Assembly (NCBI GenBank): GCA_964486075.1
Contig: CAZALU010000040.1
Coordinates: 1-27,604, forward strand
Length of the DNA stretch: 27,604 nucleotides
From: JAHIJO01 sp964486075
GTDB taxonomy: Bacteria; Verrucomicrobiota; Kiritimatiellia; JAAZAB01
Direction of reading: 5' to 3'
This document shows positions 1 to 8,081 of the stretch, piece after piece. Within the stretch, counting starts at the first letter, position 1, and each line of letters starts with the position of its first letter. The position numbers and the translations under genes are program-made. The notes under the pieces were generated by a model, which did not search any database, had not been told where the DNA came from, and saw only the letters and a program-made list of their open reading frames with translations.

Positions 1-102
1 AGACATCGCAAAGAAAAAGGGCTCAAAGTAGCCGAGAACTCGGTACTCTCAAGCAATAACCAAGGAATATTCAATCCTCAAGGTAAGCAAAGGGGCGAAA
101 CG

Positions 103-1011
103 ATGGCCATTTACAGTATGACGGGGTTCGGACGGGGTGAGGCGCTGGCGCGCGGCCTGAAGGCCGTCGTAGAGCTGAAGTCCGTCAATCACAAGCAGTT
201 CGATTGTCGCATCGATCTCGCGCCGGAACTGGCGGTACTGGAGGCCGACCTCCGGGAGCAGATTCATGCCACTTTGGCCCGCGGCCATATAGCCTGCCGG
301 ATTAAACTGGATTGTTCACCCGCGATCCGCAATCTGGCGGCCAAGGTGGATGAGGCGCTGGCCCGGGCCTATCTCGCCCGTCTGCGCCAGGTTGCCCGGC
401 GTCTAAAATTGGCCGATAACCTGGCTGCGGCGTCCCTTTTGAGCCTGCCCCAGGTGGTGCGTTATGAAAACGAGAAGATTAATCTCCGGGCCTGCCGCGA
501 TTTGCTGATGCTAGGTCTGGGACGGGCGCTCAAGAGCCTGCGCGCCATGCAGGCTCGCGAAGGCGCGACTCTGAGTCGTGACCTGCTGACGCGCTTGCGG
601 CAATTGCGGGTCCTGAGCGCCCGCATCGGACGGCGGGCGCCGGGCATTGCGCGGGGCTATCTGGAGACACTCCGCAAGCGTATCGCGGCCGCCGGCCTGG
701 AAATGAACGCCAACGATCCGCGCCTACTGAAGGAAGTGGCCTTGTTTGCGGACCGCTCCGATATCATGGAAGAGATCACACGACTGGGCAGTCATCTCGG
801 CCAATGCCGAACCTTGCTCATGACCGGCAAGCTGGATCGTGGGGAGGCGCAAGGCCGGGCGGGACGTACGCTCGATTTCCTGATCCAGGAATTGTTTCGT
901 GAGATCAACACCGTTGGATCCAAGGCCAATGACCGGCTGATGGCGGAAGACGTCATCCGGTTCAAGACGGAGCTGGAGCGTATCCGGGAGCAGGTCCAAA
1001 ATATCGCCTGA
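103..1011 (+). CDS. yicC: YicC/YloC family endoribonuclease
   Basis: A 302-residue protein of the YicC family, whose E. coli and Bacillus members are single-strand endoribonucleases that act in mRNA and small-RNA turnover in the cytoplasm. The N-terminus SMTGFGRGEA and the C-terminal stretch with DRSDIMEE, GRTLDFLIQELFREINT and ELERIREQVQNI are the family's hallmark blocks. The middle (about residues 100-210) is unusually rich in Arg and Leu. Length is slightly above the E. coli protein (287). The ATG at 103 follows a modest AGGGG ribosome binding site 7 bases upstream and gives the expected N-terminus. It is the first gene of the yicC-gmk-coa order common in bacteria, but 344 bases of hairpin-rich DNA separate it from gmk, so the two may not share one transcript. 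The family assignment is secure; the substrate here is unknown. Confidence 0.93.
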   Translation: MAIYSMTGFGRGEALARGLKAVVELKSVNHKQFDCRIDLAPELAVLEADLREQIHATLARGHIACRIKLDCSPAIRNLAAKVDEALARAYLARLRQVARRLKLADNLAAASLLSLPQVVRYENEKINLRACRDLLMLGLGRALKSLRAMQAREGATLSRDLLTRLRQLRVLSARIGRRAPGIARGYLETLRKRIAAAGLEMNANDPRLLKEVALFADRSDIMEEITRLGSHLGQCRTLLMTGKLDRGEAQGRAGRTLDFLIQELFREINTVGSKANDRLMAEDVIRFKTELERIREQVQNIA

Positions 1012-1036
1012 ATCGGTTGCCGCGGCGGCAACCGAT
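1012..1036 (+). terminator. Perfect hairpin directly after the yicC stop codon
   Basis: An 11-base arm ATCGGTTGCCG is matched exactly by CGGCAACCGAT around a 3-base centre. It begins on the base after the TGA of yicC. No clear T-run follows (AGAGGTTAAAAAAAC), so it may be an RNA-end stabiliser or a weak terminator rather than a classical intrinsic one. Confidence 0.4.
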
Positions 1037-1062
1037 AGAGGTTAAAAAAACAAGAGGGGATT

Positions 1063-1228
1063 CACCACGGAGTCACGGAGTATCCATCTCCTTGATCTCT
1101 TCCCGCTCCCCACAGGAGTGTTGTGTGCATGTGGCGCCCGGCCGCTGCCGGCCGCCACATGCGCGCAACCGTTGGTCGGCAGAGAACATATGAGGATAAA
1201 TTCTGTCTCCGTGTCTGCGATGTGGTGA
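1063..1228. repeat. Intergenic repeat-like element with inverted ends
   Basis: The left end CACCACGGAGTCACGGAG is matched in inverted, imperfect form by the right end CTCCGTGTCTGCGATGTGGTG. Between the ends lies a 36-base hairpin at 1127-1162: GCATGTGGCG pairs with CGCCACATGC, an inner CCGGC pairs with GCCGG, and there is one mismatch. The layout resembles a small nonautonomous or REP-type element. No second copy is visible in the window, so its mobility is not shown. Confidence 0.45.
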
Positions 1229-1248
1229 GGCTCTTTTATCCGGCTGAG

Positions 1249-1278
1249 ATTCCTCTCCGCCGGTTGGCGGATCGGAAT
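1249..1278. repeat. Hairpin upstream of gmk
   Basis: ATTCC, then TCCGCC, a GGTT loop, GGCGGA, then GGAAT: two stacked stems separated by a symmetric internal loop. It lies about 78 bases before the gmk start and could form in the 5' untranslated RNA. Function unknown. Confidence 0.3.
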
Positions 1279-1355
1279 GGTAAAGGGCTCATATACGATG
1301 TTATTGATGATGCTGTGTGTGGCTTGCGTTGGCACATAATCAAGTTTGGCCCACC

Positions 1356-1991
1356 ATGGATAGGACGTCAAAAAACAACAAACGGCCGCTGTGCATCGTG
1401 CTTTCATCCCCCTCCGGCGGAGGCAAGACCACGCTCTGTGAGCGGCTGATCGAGGATAATCCCTTAATAGTGTATTCCATTTCTTGCACCACGCGCGCCC
1501 CGCGGCCGGGTGAGACGGATGGGCAGAGCTATTATTTTGTGACAGAACCCGAATTCAAGAGCCGGATCGCGGCGGGGTATTTTCTCGAATACGCCCGAGT
1601 CCATGATCACTGGTATGGCACTCCAAAACAGCGTATCGAGGATGCCTTGCAAGCGGGTCGGGATGTCCTGCTCGCCATCGATGTCCAGGGCGCAGAGCGC
1701 ATTCGGGCCTTGATTGCCGACGCCGGTTCGGATATTCTTAAACGAGCGTTTGTGGATATATTCCTTGTGCCGCCCAGCCTCGCGGTTTTACAGCAGCGGC
1801 TGGAAGGGCGTGGTCAGGATACGCCGGCGAGCATTCGCCGCCGGTTGGCTGTGGCGGAACAGGAACTGGCCTGTCGGGATCGCTACAGGTATGTGGTCGT
1901 CAACGATCGGCTGGACGATGCCTATCAGCGCCTGCTTTCGATTATCCGGGACGAACACGGGCGGGCGAGCATAATGATTAAACAACACTAA
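1356..1991 (+). CDS. gmk: Guanylate kinase
   Basis: Phosphorylates GMP to GDP with ATP in the cytoplasm, feeding GTP and dGTP synthesis. The P-loop SSPSGGGKTT lies at residues 17-26, followed by ISCTTRAPRPGETDG (GMP-binding segment), YFLEYARVHDHWYGTP, and the lid/Walker B region DVLLAIDVQGAERIR. From the ATG at 1356 the product is 211 residues, the usual length. The frame is open upstream to an ATG at 1317, but the extra 13 residues lack family similarity and 1356 is the better start; neither has a good ribosome binding site. coaC begins 29 bases downstream, with no rpoZ between, so gmk, coaC and coaB may be co-transcribed. Confidence 0.95.
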   Translation: MDRTSKNNKRPLCIVLSSPSGGGKTTLCERLIEDNPLIVYSISCTTRAPRPGETDGQSYYFVTEPEFKSRIAAGYFLEYARVHDHWYGTPKQRIEDALQAGRDVLLAIDVQGAERIRALIADAGSDILKRAFVDIFLVPPSLAVLQQRLEGRGQDTPASIRRRLAVAEQELACRDRYRYVVVNDRLDDAYQRLLSIIRDEHGRASIMIKQH

Positions 1992-2020
1992 ATTGATTTT
2001 TTAATCATACGAACTGGTCC

Positions 2021-2572
2021 ATGATGAAATCCAATCCGCATATAGTGCTTGGCGTCAGCGGATCCATCGCGGCTTACAAAGCCGCCGAGCTGGCGCGCCT
2101 GATGGTCTCCAATTCATGGGACGTCTCGGTGATTATGACCCGGGCGGCTACCCGTTTCGTCGGGGAGCTGACCTTCAAAACCCTGACCCGGCGTCCGGTT
2201 GTGGTGGATATGTTTGCGGAAACCGAGACCTGGTGTCCGACGCATATCGCCCTGGCTGACCTGGCGTCCGCGCTGGTGATAGCCCCCTGCACTGCTAATG
2301 TCATGGCTAAGCTGGCCCATGGGCTGGCCGATGACGCCCTGAGCGCCACGGCTCTGGCCTGCACCGCCCCGCTGGTGATTGCCCCGGCGATGAATGAGCG
2401 GATGTGGGATCACCCGGCCACCCGCGAGAATCTCCGCATCCTGAAATCGCGGCATGCTTTTATAGTAAATGTGACCCGGGGCGACCTGGCCTGCGGCTGC
2501 GAAGGACGGGGCCGGATGGCACCGCCGGCAGCGATCATGGCGGCCCTTGAGAAAATGCTGAAATCAAAATGA
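2021..2572 (+). CDS. coaC: Phosphopantothenoylcysteine decarboxylase (CoaC)
   Basis: A 183-residue flavoprotein of the HFCD family that decarboxylates 4'-phosphopantothenoylcysteine to 4'-phosphopantetheine in coenzyme A synthesis. Visible motifs are the FMN-binding GVSGSIAAYKAAEL near the N-terminus, the catalytic-histidine block WCPTHIALAD, the PAMNERMW motif, and the substrate clamp DLACGCEGRGRM with its conserved Cys. In most bacteria this is the N-terminal half of a fused CoaBC; here the ORF ends with its own TGA. The next gene starts inside that stop (ATGA), so the two are almost certainly translated together. Two adjacent ATGs (2021 and 2024) are possible starts and neither has a clear Shine-Dalgarno sequence. 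Confidence 0.93.
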   Translation: MMKSNPHIVLGVSGSIAAYKAAELARLMVSNSWDVSVIMTRAATRFVGELTFKTLTRRPVVVDMFAETETWCPTHIALADLASALVIAPCTANVMAKLAHGLADDALSATALACTAPLVIAPAMNERMWDHPATRENLRILKSRHAFIVNVTRGDLACGCEGRGRMAPPAAIMAALEKMLKSK

Positions 2573-3222
2573 AAATACTTGTCACAGCCGGACCCACCCG
2601 CGAGCCCATTGACCCCGTGCGTTTTATCAGCAACCGCTCCAGCGGCAAGATGGGCTATGCCATGGCACGGGCCGCGGCGCGGCTGGGTCATGAAACTGTC
2701 CTGATTTCCGGGCCAGTGTCTCTGCTGCCACCGGACCAGGTGGAACTGGTGCGGATCGTCACGGCCGATGAGATGTTGGCCGCCGTCAAACAGCGGATCG
2801 AGAGCTGCGATGCCCTGATCATGGCGGCAGCCGTGTGCGACTGGCGCCCCCGCGCACCTGCCCGGCATAAAATCAAGAAGTTAGATATGTCCCGCTCGCT
2901 CCAGTTAAAGTCCACCCCGGATATCCTGCGGGCCACGCGATCCCGGAAAGGGAGCAGGATTTTTGTCGGTTTCGCCGCCGAAACCCGGGACTTGCTAAAG
3001 GAAGCCCGCCGCAAGCTGGCCGAGAAAGGATTGGACCTGATCGTGGCCAATGACGTCAGCCGCACGGATTCCGGGTTTGACGCGGATAACAACCAGGTCA
3101 CGCTGGTCGCGGCGGATGGGAAAAGTGAGGAATTGCCATTGATTTCCAAGGATGAGGTGGCTGAACATATCGTCAATTGGATCGTCGCCCGCCGCCAGGA
3201 ACGCGCCCCGCAATCTAACTAA
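2569..3222 (+). CDS. coaB: Phosphopantothenate-cysteine ligase (CoaB)
   Basis: A 217-residue CoaB domain as a free-standing protein. It ligates cysteine to 4'-phosphopantothenate using a nucleotide triphosphate. Supporting motifs: ILVTAGPTREPIDPVRFISN and RSSGKMG at the N-terminus (nucleotide binding), AAAVCDWRP, the KIKK segment, LKSTPDILR, FVGFAAET, and DLIVANDVS. These are the standard blocks of the C-terminal half of fused CoaBC proteins. The ATG lies inside the coaC stop (ATGA), typical of translational coupling. A strong Shine-Dalgarno sequence for the following glycosidase gene sits 16 bases after the stop. Because both halves have all their motifs, this looks like a functional split rather than a broken gene. 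Confidence 0.93.
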   Translation: MKILVTAGPTREPIDPVRFISNRSSGKMGYAMARAAARLGHETVLISGPVSLLPPDQVELVRIVTADEMLAAVKQRIESCDALIMAAAVCDWRPRAPARHKIKKLDMSRSLQLKSTPDILRATRSRKGSRIFVGFAAETRDLLKEARRKLAEKGLDLIVANDVSRTDSGFDADNNQVTLVAADGKSEELPLISKDEVAEHIVNWIVARRQERAPQSN

Positions 3223-3237
3223 GAGAGGAGTGAGGCA

Positions 3238-5367
3238 ATGATATTCGGCACACAATACTACCGGCCTCCGTTTCCCGAATCGAAATACTGGCACGACGAT
3301 TTACGACTTATGCGGGACAGCGGTTTGAATACCGTGCAATTCTGGGTCGTGTGGGGCTGGGTTGAACCCAAGCCCGGCGAATTCCGGTTCGATGATTATG
3401 ATAAACTGATGGAGCTGGCACAGGCGGTCGGGCTCGGCGTGGTGCTCAGTACCAAGGCCGAAATCCATCCCTACTGGATCCATCGCGTGGCGCCCGGTAG
3501 CGAGATGATCGATCACATGGGCCGCCGCGTTATTTCATCAGGCCGGAGCGAGTGCCACGCCGGCATCACGCCTGGCGGCTGCACCGATCATCCCGTTGTG
3601 TGGGAAAAAATGAGCCGGTTCCTGGAAACGGTCGCTCGGCGTTACGGGTCCGCGCCGCACCTGCGGGGCTGGGATGCTTGGAATGAAATACGCTGGAATG
3701 TCAATGCGGACGGACTGGTCTGCTTTTGCGAGCATACCCTGGCTGCGTTCCGCAAATGGCTAAGCGATAAACATGGCGGATTGGACGGACTGAACGCGGT
3801 CTGGAAAAGACGCTACGGCTCGTTCGAGGATGTGTTGCCGGGAAAACTGCCGAGCCGGCTTTACACGGAGACAATGGCTTTTGAGGAATTTCTAACATGG
3901 CGGGTCAATCAGCACGGCAAGGCGTGTTACGCAGCGCTCAAGGCCATTACCCCAAATTTGCCGGTGGTGCTGCACAATCCATGTCCCAACGGAATCATGC
4001 CCCTGAACATGCCGACTGATCATGCCCTTAACCGGGGATTGGACTGGCAGTTCGCTGAGGATACCGACGGCATCGGTTTTTCCTGCTATCCGAAAGGGTT
4101 GGCGCCGGATTTTGCCGGCATGGCCATGACCGTGGATTTCATGCGTTCGGCATCGGGCGTAAAACGCTTCTGGACCAGTGAACTCCAGGGCGGAGGCTTT
4201 TCGGTGGCGCGTGGTGTGCCCACTTCCGGTTACGGCGCCGTGGACGGCCTTTCCCTGCAGCGCTGGATCTTGCATTGCGTCGCCGGCGGCACGGCCGCAG
4301 TATTGCTATGGGCTTGGCGGGACGAAGTGTTTGGGGGCGAGTCCGGCTGGGGTGGGGTTGTCGGGAGTGACGGTCTGAAGGAGGATCGCCTGGCGGCCTT
4401 GCGGGAGCTCGGCAGTGCGCTACGTGAGCATCGCGAACTCCTGGCTGACTATCGGCCCCTGCCACCGGAAGCAGGCATTCTCTTCAGTCCTCAATCGGCC
4501 TATCTGTTCTGGGCGGCGCAGGGCAACACCAACTGTCAAAAAAGCTCACTGCAAGCCTATTCCATGGCGCTCGAACATAAAAATATGGCGTGTGAAATTG
4601 TCGAGGCCAGCAGGCTGGCGGTGCTGGATAATCTTAAAATCCTATTCCTGCCGCGGGTGGCGGTCATGGATACGAAACTGGAGGAGGGTTTGGAGGCGTT
4701 CGTGCGGGGCGGCGGTACGCTGTTCTGCGAATCCGAAACCGGCGCCTTCACGCCGGAAGGTTTTTTCCGCTATTCCGAGGACCGCTTTATGGCACGTTTG
4801 ACAGGCGCCCTCGAGATCGGGCGACGTCCGCTTGTTCCGGCTGTGCTTGAGCCGATGTTGGAGGGCAAGAGTTTTCAGCTCCAGCCGACCAAATGGTTGG
4901 TTCCCTGGCGGATTGAAAAAGGCGCGGTTTGGGCCGGCACGAAGGACGCCGCGCTGCTGGCGGAAGTGCCGGTTGGCCGCGGGCGAGTCATCCTGTGCGC
5001 CTCGTATCTCGGCGACGGCTATGACAAGGAGCGTTATGCTGACTTTGAAAACTTCCTTGAAATCCTGACGCGGCGTGCGGATCGGCGCTTCGAATCGGAA
5101 ATCTTGGATCGCCCAACTTCCGGCGATGGCGGCTACGTCCGCTGCGGTAAATCCGGCAAACGCAATTTGGCCTTCATTTTCTTTCCCGAGGGCCATAATG
5201 CGATTAAAGTCCGTTTTCCGGGCGGATATTTCGGCGGTATTGAGGCCGTCGAACTGCTGTCGGGTAAAACCCTTTCCCTGGTCCACGGTCCGGAGTCGGA
5301 CACCGCGTCGCTCCAAGCCGGTCCCATGCGAGTGGCCGTGCTGGCGACGCCGGCGGGGTCAGGGTAA
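3238..5367 (+). CDS. GH42-like beta-galactosidase
   Basis: A 709-residue glycoside hydrolase with the GH42 layout: an N-terminal TIM barrel (about 1-390), a trimerisation/Rossmann-like middle domain starting near AGILFSPQSAYLFWAAQGN, and a beta-sandwich C-terminus. The acid/base is probably Glu150 in WDAWNE and the nucleophile Glu315 in FWTSELQGGG, both in the expected contexts. There is no signal peptide, so it should act inside the cell on imported galactosides or related oligosaccharides. The start has a strong ribosome binding site (AGAGAGGAGTGAGGCA before the ATG). It follows coaB by 15 bases, an odd neighbour for a coenzyme A gene; no transporter or sugar regulator is nearby. Exact substrate cannot be read from sequence. 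Confidence 0.85.
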   Translation: MIFGTQYYRPPFPESKYWHDDLRLMRDSGLNTVQFWVVWGWVEPKPGEFRFDDYDKLMELAQAVGLGVVLSTKAEIHPYWIHRVAPGSEMIDHMGRRVISSGRSECHAGITPGGCTDHPVVWEKMSRFLETVARRYGSAPHLRGWDAWNEIRWNVNADGLVCFCEHTLAAFRKWLSDKHGGLDGLNAVWKRRYGSFEDVLPGKLPSRLYTETMAFEEFLTWRVNQHGKACYAALKAITPNLPVVLHNPCPNGIMPLNMPTDHALNRGLDWQFAEDTDGIGFSCYPKGLAPDFAGMAMTVDFMRSASGVKRFWTSELQGGGFSVARGVPTSGYGAVDGLSLQRWILHCVAGGTAAVLLWAWRDEVFGGESGWGGVVGSDGLKEDRLAALRELGSALREHRELLADYRPLPPEAGILFSPQSAYLFWAAQGNTNCQKSSLQAYSMALEHKNMACEIVEASRLAVLDNLKILFLPRVAVMDTKLEEGLEAFVRGGGTLFCESETGAFTPEGFFRYSEDRFMARLTGALEIGRRPLVPAVLEPMLEGKSFQLQPTKWLVPWRIEKGAVWAGTKDAALLAEVPVGRGRVILCASYLGDGYDKERYADFENFLEILTRRADRRFESEILDRPTSGDGGYVRCGKSGKRNLAFIFFPEGHNAIKVRFPGGYFGGIEAVELLSGKTLSLVHGPESDTASLQAGPMRVAVLATPAGSG

Positions 5368-5397
5368 ACATCAATCCTTATGCCCCTGTGTATTCAA

Positions 5398-5414
5398 GGT
5401 CGCCCATGGCGACC
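5398..5414 (+). terminator. Short hairpin after the GH42-like gene
   Basis: GGTCGCC, CAT, GGCGACC: a perfect 7-base stem 30 bases beyond the stop codon. No T-run follows, so it is only a candidate transcription or mRNA end. Confidence 0.3.
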
Positions 5415-5422
5415 GGATCATT

Positions 5423-5475
5423 CTAAGGCGAGCTAACGCTTGTAACCCAAGGTATAGCAGGGTTTTCCGCCTTAG
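5423..5475. repeat. Inverted repeat CTAAGGCG..CGCCTTAG
   Basis: Exact 8-base arms lie 37 bases apart within the convergent gap. The element sits between two other hairpins and may be one end of a composite repeat. Confidence 0.35.
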
Positions 5476-5539
5476 GAGTATCTGCGTGCGCCGACACTAC
5501 AGCTATAGCGGACAAGCCGGCGGACAATCTTTTGTAGCT

Positions 5540-5565
5540 GTCCCGACTCTCCGAGAGGTCGGGAC
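5540..5565. repeat. Hairpin repeat with TGTAGCTGTCCCG head
   Basis: GTCCCGA-CTCT pairs with AGAG-G-TCGGGAC, giving an 11-base stem with one bulged G and a CCG loop. The 13 bases TGTAGCTGTCCCG at its left edge (5533-5545) recur at 20670-20682 just after rpoD, again leading into a hairpin, so the two may belong to one repeat family. Confidence 0.5.
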
Positions 5566-5646
5566 TGGGCACGGTCTTGGGAGCCGACCCTAATCCCGCT
5601 CGCGCTACGCGCAGGAGCCTTATTTCTTGTATAGGAAATTCAGCAA

Positions 5647-5709
5647 GTAGCAGCGGCGTCCTCGCCGCTTTCAGGGCAGAACGAAAAGCGGCGAGGGCGT
5701 CGCTGCTAC
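5647..5709. repeat. 63-base long-stem hairpin
   Basis: GTAGCAGCGGCGTCCTCGCC is paired along its whole length by GGCGAGGGCGTCGCTGCTAC at the other end, continuing into GCTT/AAGC. The only two deviations are G-T pairs, which are still paired in RNA. The loop is about 12 bases. Such near-perfect long stems are typical of REP/BIME-like elements; retained G-U pairing fits selection on RNA structure or recent origin. Confidence 0.6.
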
Positions 5710-5749
5710 TCAGTTGTTTACCGGTGCAGCTTGCTTCGCCGAAGATAAA

Positions 5750-5768
5750 GCGCAAGTTTCGCTTGCGC
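5750..5768 (-). terminator. Candidate intrinsic terminator of glnN
   Basis: Read on the minus strand: GCGCAAG, CGAAA loop, CTTGCGC, then TTTATCTT. It lies about 60 bases beyond the glnN stop codon. Stem and loop are good, the T-run is interrupted. Confidence 0.5.
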
Positions 5769-5827
5769 ACTCCAAGACAACACCGTCAGGATGCCATGTA
5801 AACAAACGGGAAAAATAAGATTCCGTG

Positions 5828-7945
5828 TCACAGCATGAACATCATTTCGGCGTAGGAGGGCAGGGGCCACTGCTGGTCGGGGACTATTCCCTCCAGGGAG
5901 TCGGCTGCGTCGCGCAGGGCGGACATGGCCCGCAGGCTCGCGCTTAATGGCCCTTGGCCCAGAACCGCTTCCAGGTCTGCGACGCATTGTAGGATCCGCT
6001 CGCTTTCGGCTGATACTTGCGCCAACAGCTTCTTCTGCGCCGTCAGCGGTCCTTTGTTGACCGCTGCCACCTGCTGGATTGTCCGGGCCAGTTCGCCCTC
6101 GAAACCGAGCGCGGCGGGAACAATCATCGTCTTGGCGATGGTCAAGGCGCATTCGGCTTCGATGGTCACCGTCATTTCGTAGGCATGCTGATAAACATCG
6201 TAGCGCGATCGCAGTTCGCGCTCGGACAGTACTCCGTATTTTTTGAACATATCCAGAACCGACGGCTCGATGAAAACTTGTAAGGCTTCCGGCGTGGTTT
6301 TCAAGTTTGGCAATCCGCGCCGGGCGGCTTCTTTTTGCCACTCTTTGGAATAGTTGTCGCCGTTAAAAATGATCCTTTTGTGTTTGTGCACGATTTCCTG
6401 CAGGATTGCCTGGAGTGCTGCATTGAAATTCCTGTTGGCCGCGAGGTCTTGTTCGAGCCGTGTGCAAATTTCATCCAGAGCCTCGGCCACGATGGTGTTC
6501 AGCGCCACGTTCGGCCCCGCGCAGCTCTGGTTGGAACCCACGGCCCGGAATTCGAATTTGTTGCCGGTGAAGGCGAAAGGTGAGGTCCGGTTACGGTCGG
6601 TCGCATCCTGGGGCAGCGTAGGCAGCGAGGATATCCCGATTTTGACCGTGCCGACTTTACGGCAACTTTTCGGAGCGCCATGCTCGATTTGCATGATGAT
6701 ATCCGTCAGCTGATCTCCCAGAAAGATCGACATGATTGCCGGCGGCGCCTCATTGGCGCCCAGGCGGTGATCGTTGCCGGCGGTGGCCACCGTGGCGCGC
6801 AGGACGTTGGCCCGGCTGTCCACGGCTTTGATCAGAGCGCAAATAACCGTCAGGAATTTTGCGTTTTCATGGGGGTTGTCGCCGGGCGTCAGCCAGTTTT
6901 TGCCGTCGGGCCCGTCGAAGGACCAGTTGTTGTGCTTACCTGAGCCGTTGACTTCTGCAAATGGTTTCTCATGCAGCAGGCAGGCAAAGCCGTGGCGGTC
7001 GGCCAGGGTGCGCAGGGTATCCATGACCACCATATTGTGATCAATGGCCAGGTTGAGTTCTTCGTAAACCGGGGCGACCTCGAACTGGCCCGGGCAGACC
7101 TCGTTATGTCGGATTTTGGCCGGCACGCCCAGGCGCCACAGCTCCCGATCCAGATCGCACATAAACTCCATGATTCGCGGCTTAATCGCCCCGAAATAGT
7201 GGTCTTCCATCTGCTGGTGCTTGGCGGGCTTCCGTCCGAACAGCGTGCGGCCGGTCTGGAGCAGGTCGAGGCGTTTTTCGTAGAATGTCTTGTTGATCAG
7301 GAAATACTCCTGCTCTGCGCCCAGCGTGGTATGCGCCCGCTGTCCTTCGCTTTGGATCCCGAAAAGCTTGCCTAGTCGGCAAACCTGTTTGGATAGCGCC
7401 TCCATTGATCTCAGCAAGGGCGTTTTCTTATCGAGTGCCTCACCGTGATAGCCGCAGAATACGGTTGGGATACAGAGCGTTGAGCCGTTCCGGCCTTCCT
7501 TGATGAAGGCCGGGCTGGTCGGGTCCCATGCCGTATAGCCGCGTGCCTCGAAGGTTGCCCGTAATCCGCCTGATGGAAAACTGGAAGCGTCCGGCTCGCC
7601 CCGGATCAGTTCCGAGCTTGAAAAACGGGTGATGGCGCCACCTTCCCAGTCGGGCATGAGAAAGGCCTCGTGCTTTTCGGCGGTGGCGCCGGTCAAAGGC
7701 TGGAACCAGTGGGTGAAATGCGTCGCGCCTTTTTCCAAGGCCCAGGTTTTCATGGCATCGGCTATTTCGTCCGCTATTTTCCGATCCAGACTGTTGCCCT
7801 GACGGATGGTGGCCAGCAGTGACTGGTGGGCGGATGCGGAGAGATAATTGCGCATTGTTTTGATGCTGAATACGTTTTCGCCGAACAGTTCGAGCATATC
7901 CTTGGAGGCGCTGCCTGTGACCTGTACGCCGCATGTTTTTTTCAT
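5828..7945 (-). CDS. glnN: Glutamine synthetase type III
   Basis: A 705-residue type III glutamine synthetase, the large form found in Bacteroidetes, cyanobacteria, PVC bacteria and others; it makes glutamine from glutamate, ammonia and ATP. Diagnostic segments are FGENVFSIKTMRNYLS near the N-terminus, THFTHWFQPLTG (75-86), GAEQEYFL (209-216, metal-binding glutamates), NGSGKHNNWS (333-342) and NDHRLGANEAPPA (391-403). There is no adenylylation-site region of the GSI type. The ATG at 7945 is preceded on its strand by CCGGAG five bases upstream, a fair ribosome binding site. It stands alone: the next minus-strand gene upstream (ArnT-like) is separated by 266 bases with an inverted repeat. No ammonium transporter or PII gene is visible nearby. 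Confidence 0.96.
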   Translation of the reverse strand: MKKTCGVQVTGSASKDMLELFGENVFSIKTMRNYLSASAHQSLLATIRQGNSLDRKIADEIADAMKTWALEKGATHFTHWFQPLTGATAEKHEAFLMPDWEGGAITRFSSSELIRGEPDASSFPSGGLRATFEARGYTAWDPTSPAFIKEGRNGSTLCIPTVFCGYHGEALDKKTPLLRSMEALSKQVCRLGKLFGIQSEGQRAHTTLGAEQEYFLINKTFYEKRLDLLQTGRTLFGRKPAKHQQMEDHYFGAIKPRIMEFMCDLDRELWRLGVPAKIRHNEVCPGQFEVAPVYEELNLAIDHNMVVMDTLRTLADRHGFACLLHEKPFAEVNGSGKHNNWSFDGPDGKNWLTPGDNPHENAKFLTVICALIKAVDSRANVLRATVATAGNDHRLGANEAPPAIMSIFLGDQLTDIIMQIEHGAPKSCRKVGTVKIGISSLPTLPQDATDRNRTSPFAFTGNKFEFRAVGSNQSCAGPNVALNTIVAEALDEICTRLEQDLAANRNFNAALQAILQEIVHKHKRIIFNGDNYSKEWQKEAARRGLPNLKTTPEALQVFIEPSVLDMFKKYGVLSERELRSRYDVYQHAYEMTVTIEAECALTIAKTMIVPAALGFEGELARTIQQVAAVNKGPLTAQKKLLAQVSAESERILQCVADLEAVLGQGPLSASLRAMSALRDAADSLEGIVPDQQWPLPSYAEMMFML

Positions 7946-8081
7946 AAAATCTCCGGGATGTAAATGTCGGTGTGGTTGCTTTAATAACGCATGCGGGCCT
8001 GTCCGGCAAGCTGTTTTATCCGGCCGCGATTGGCTTCAATGTGCTATATAGATGTTCAGGTAATCAACTTCCGAGGATAAA

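Larger units (their letters stand above)
1012..1355. other. Noncoding gap between yicC and gmk
   Basis: 344 bases without a convincing gene. In order it holds the post-yicC hairpin, a repeat-like element with inverted CACCAC..CACGGAG ends (1063-1228) around a 36-base near-perfect palindrome, and a second hairpin (1249-1278) before the gmk start. Open frames crossing it have no family features and are shaped by the palindromes. Confidence 0.7.
5368..5827. other. Convergent noncoding gap rich in hairpins
   Basis: 460 bases between the ends of the glycosidase gene (plus) and glnN (minus). At least five separate inverted repeats fill it: 5398-5414, 5423-5475, 5540-5565, 5647-5709 and 5750-5768. 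Long frames on either strand read through these repeats and encode Ala/Arg/Ser-rich peptides with no family features, so I do not call a gene here. Confidence 0.7.

Noticed and set aside
2..31. Ten codons ending in TAG that could be the tail of a preceding gene (DIAKKKGSK).
   Set aside because: Too short to support; composition is plausible but there is no upstream sequence.
1123..1449. 108-codon plus-strand frame between yicC and gmk.
   Set aside because: It reads through the palindrome and into gmk in another frame, with no family features.
4642..5316. 224-codon minus-strand frame inside the GH42-like gene.
   Set aside because: Antisense shadow of a gene with clear catalytic motifs; no family features of its own.
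5423..5770. 115-codon minus-strand frame in the convergent gap.
   Set aside because: It is made of hairpin repeats (arms translate as LAAFRS and AARTPLLL) and has no ribosome binding site or known domain; a by-product of the repeats.
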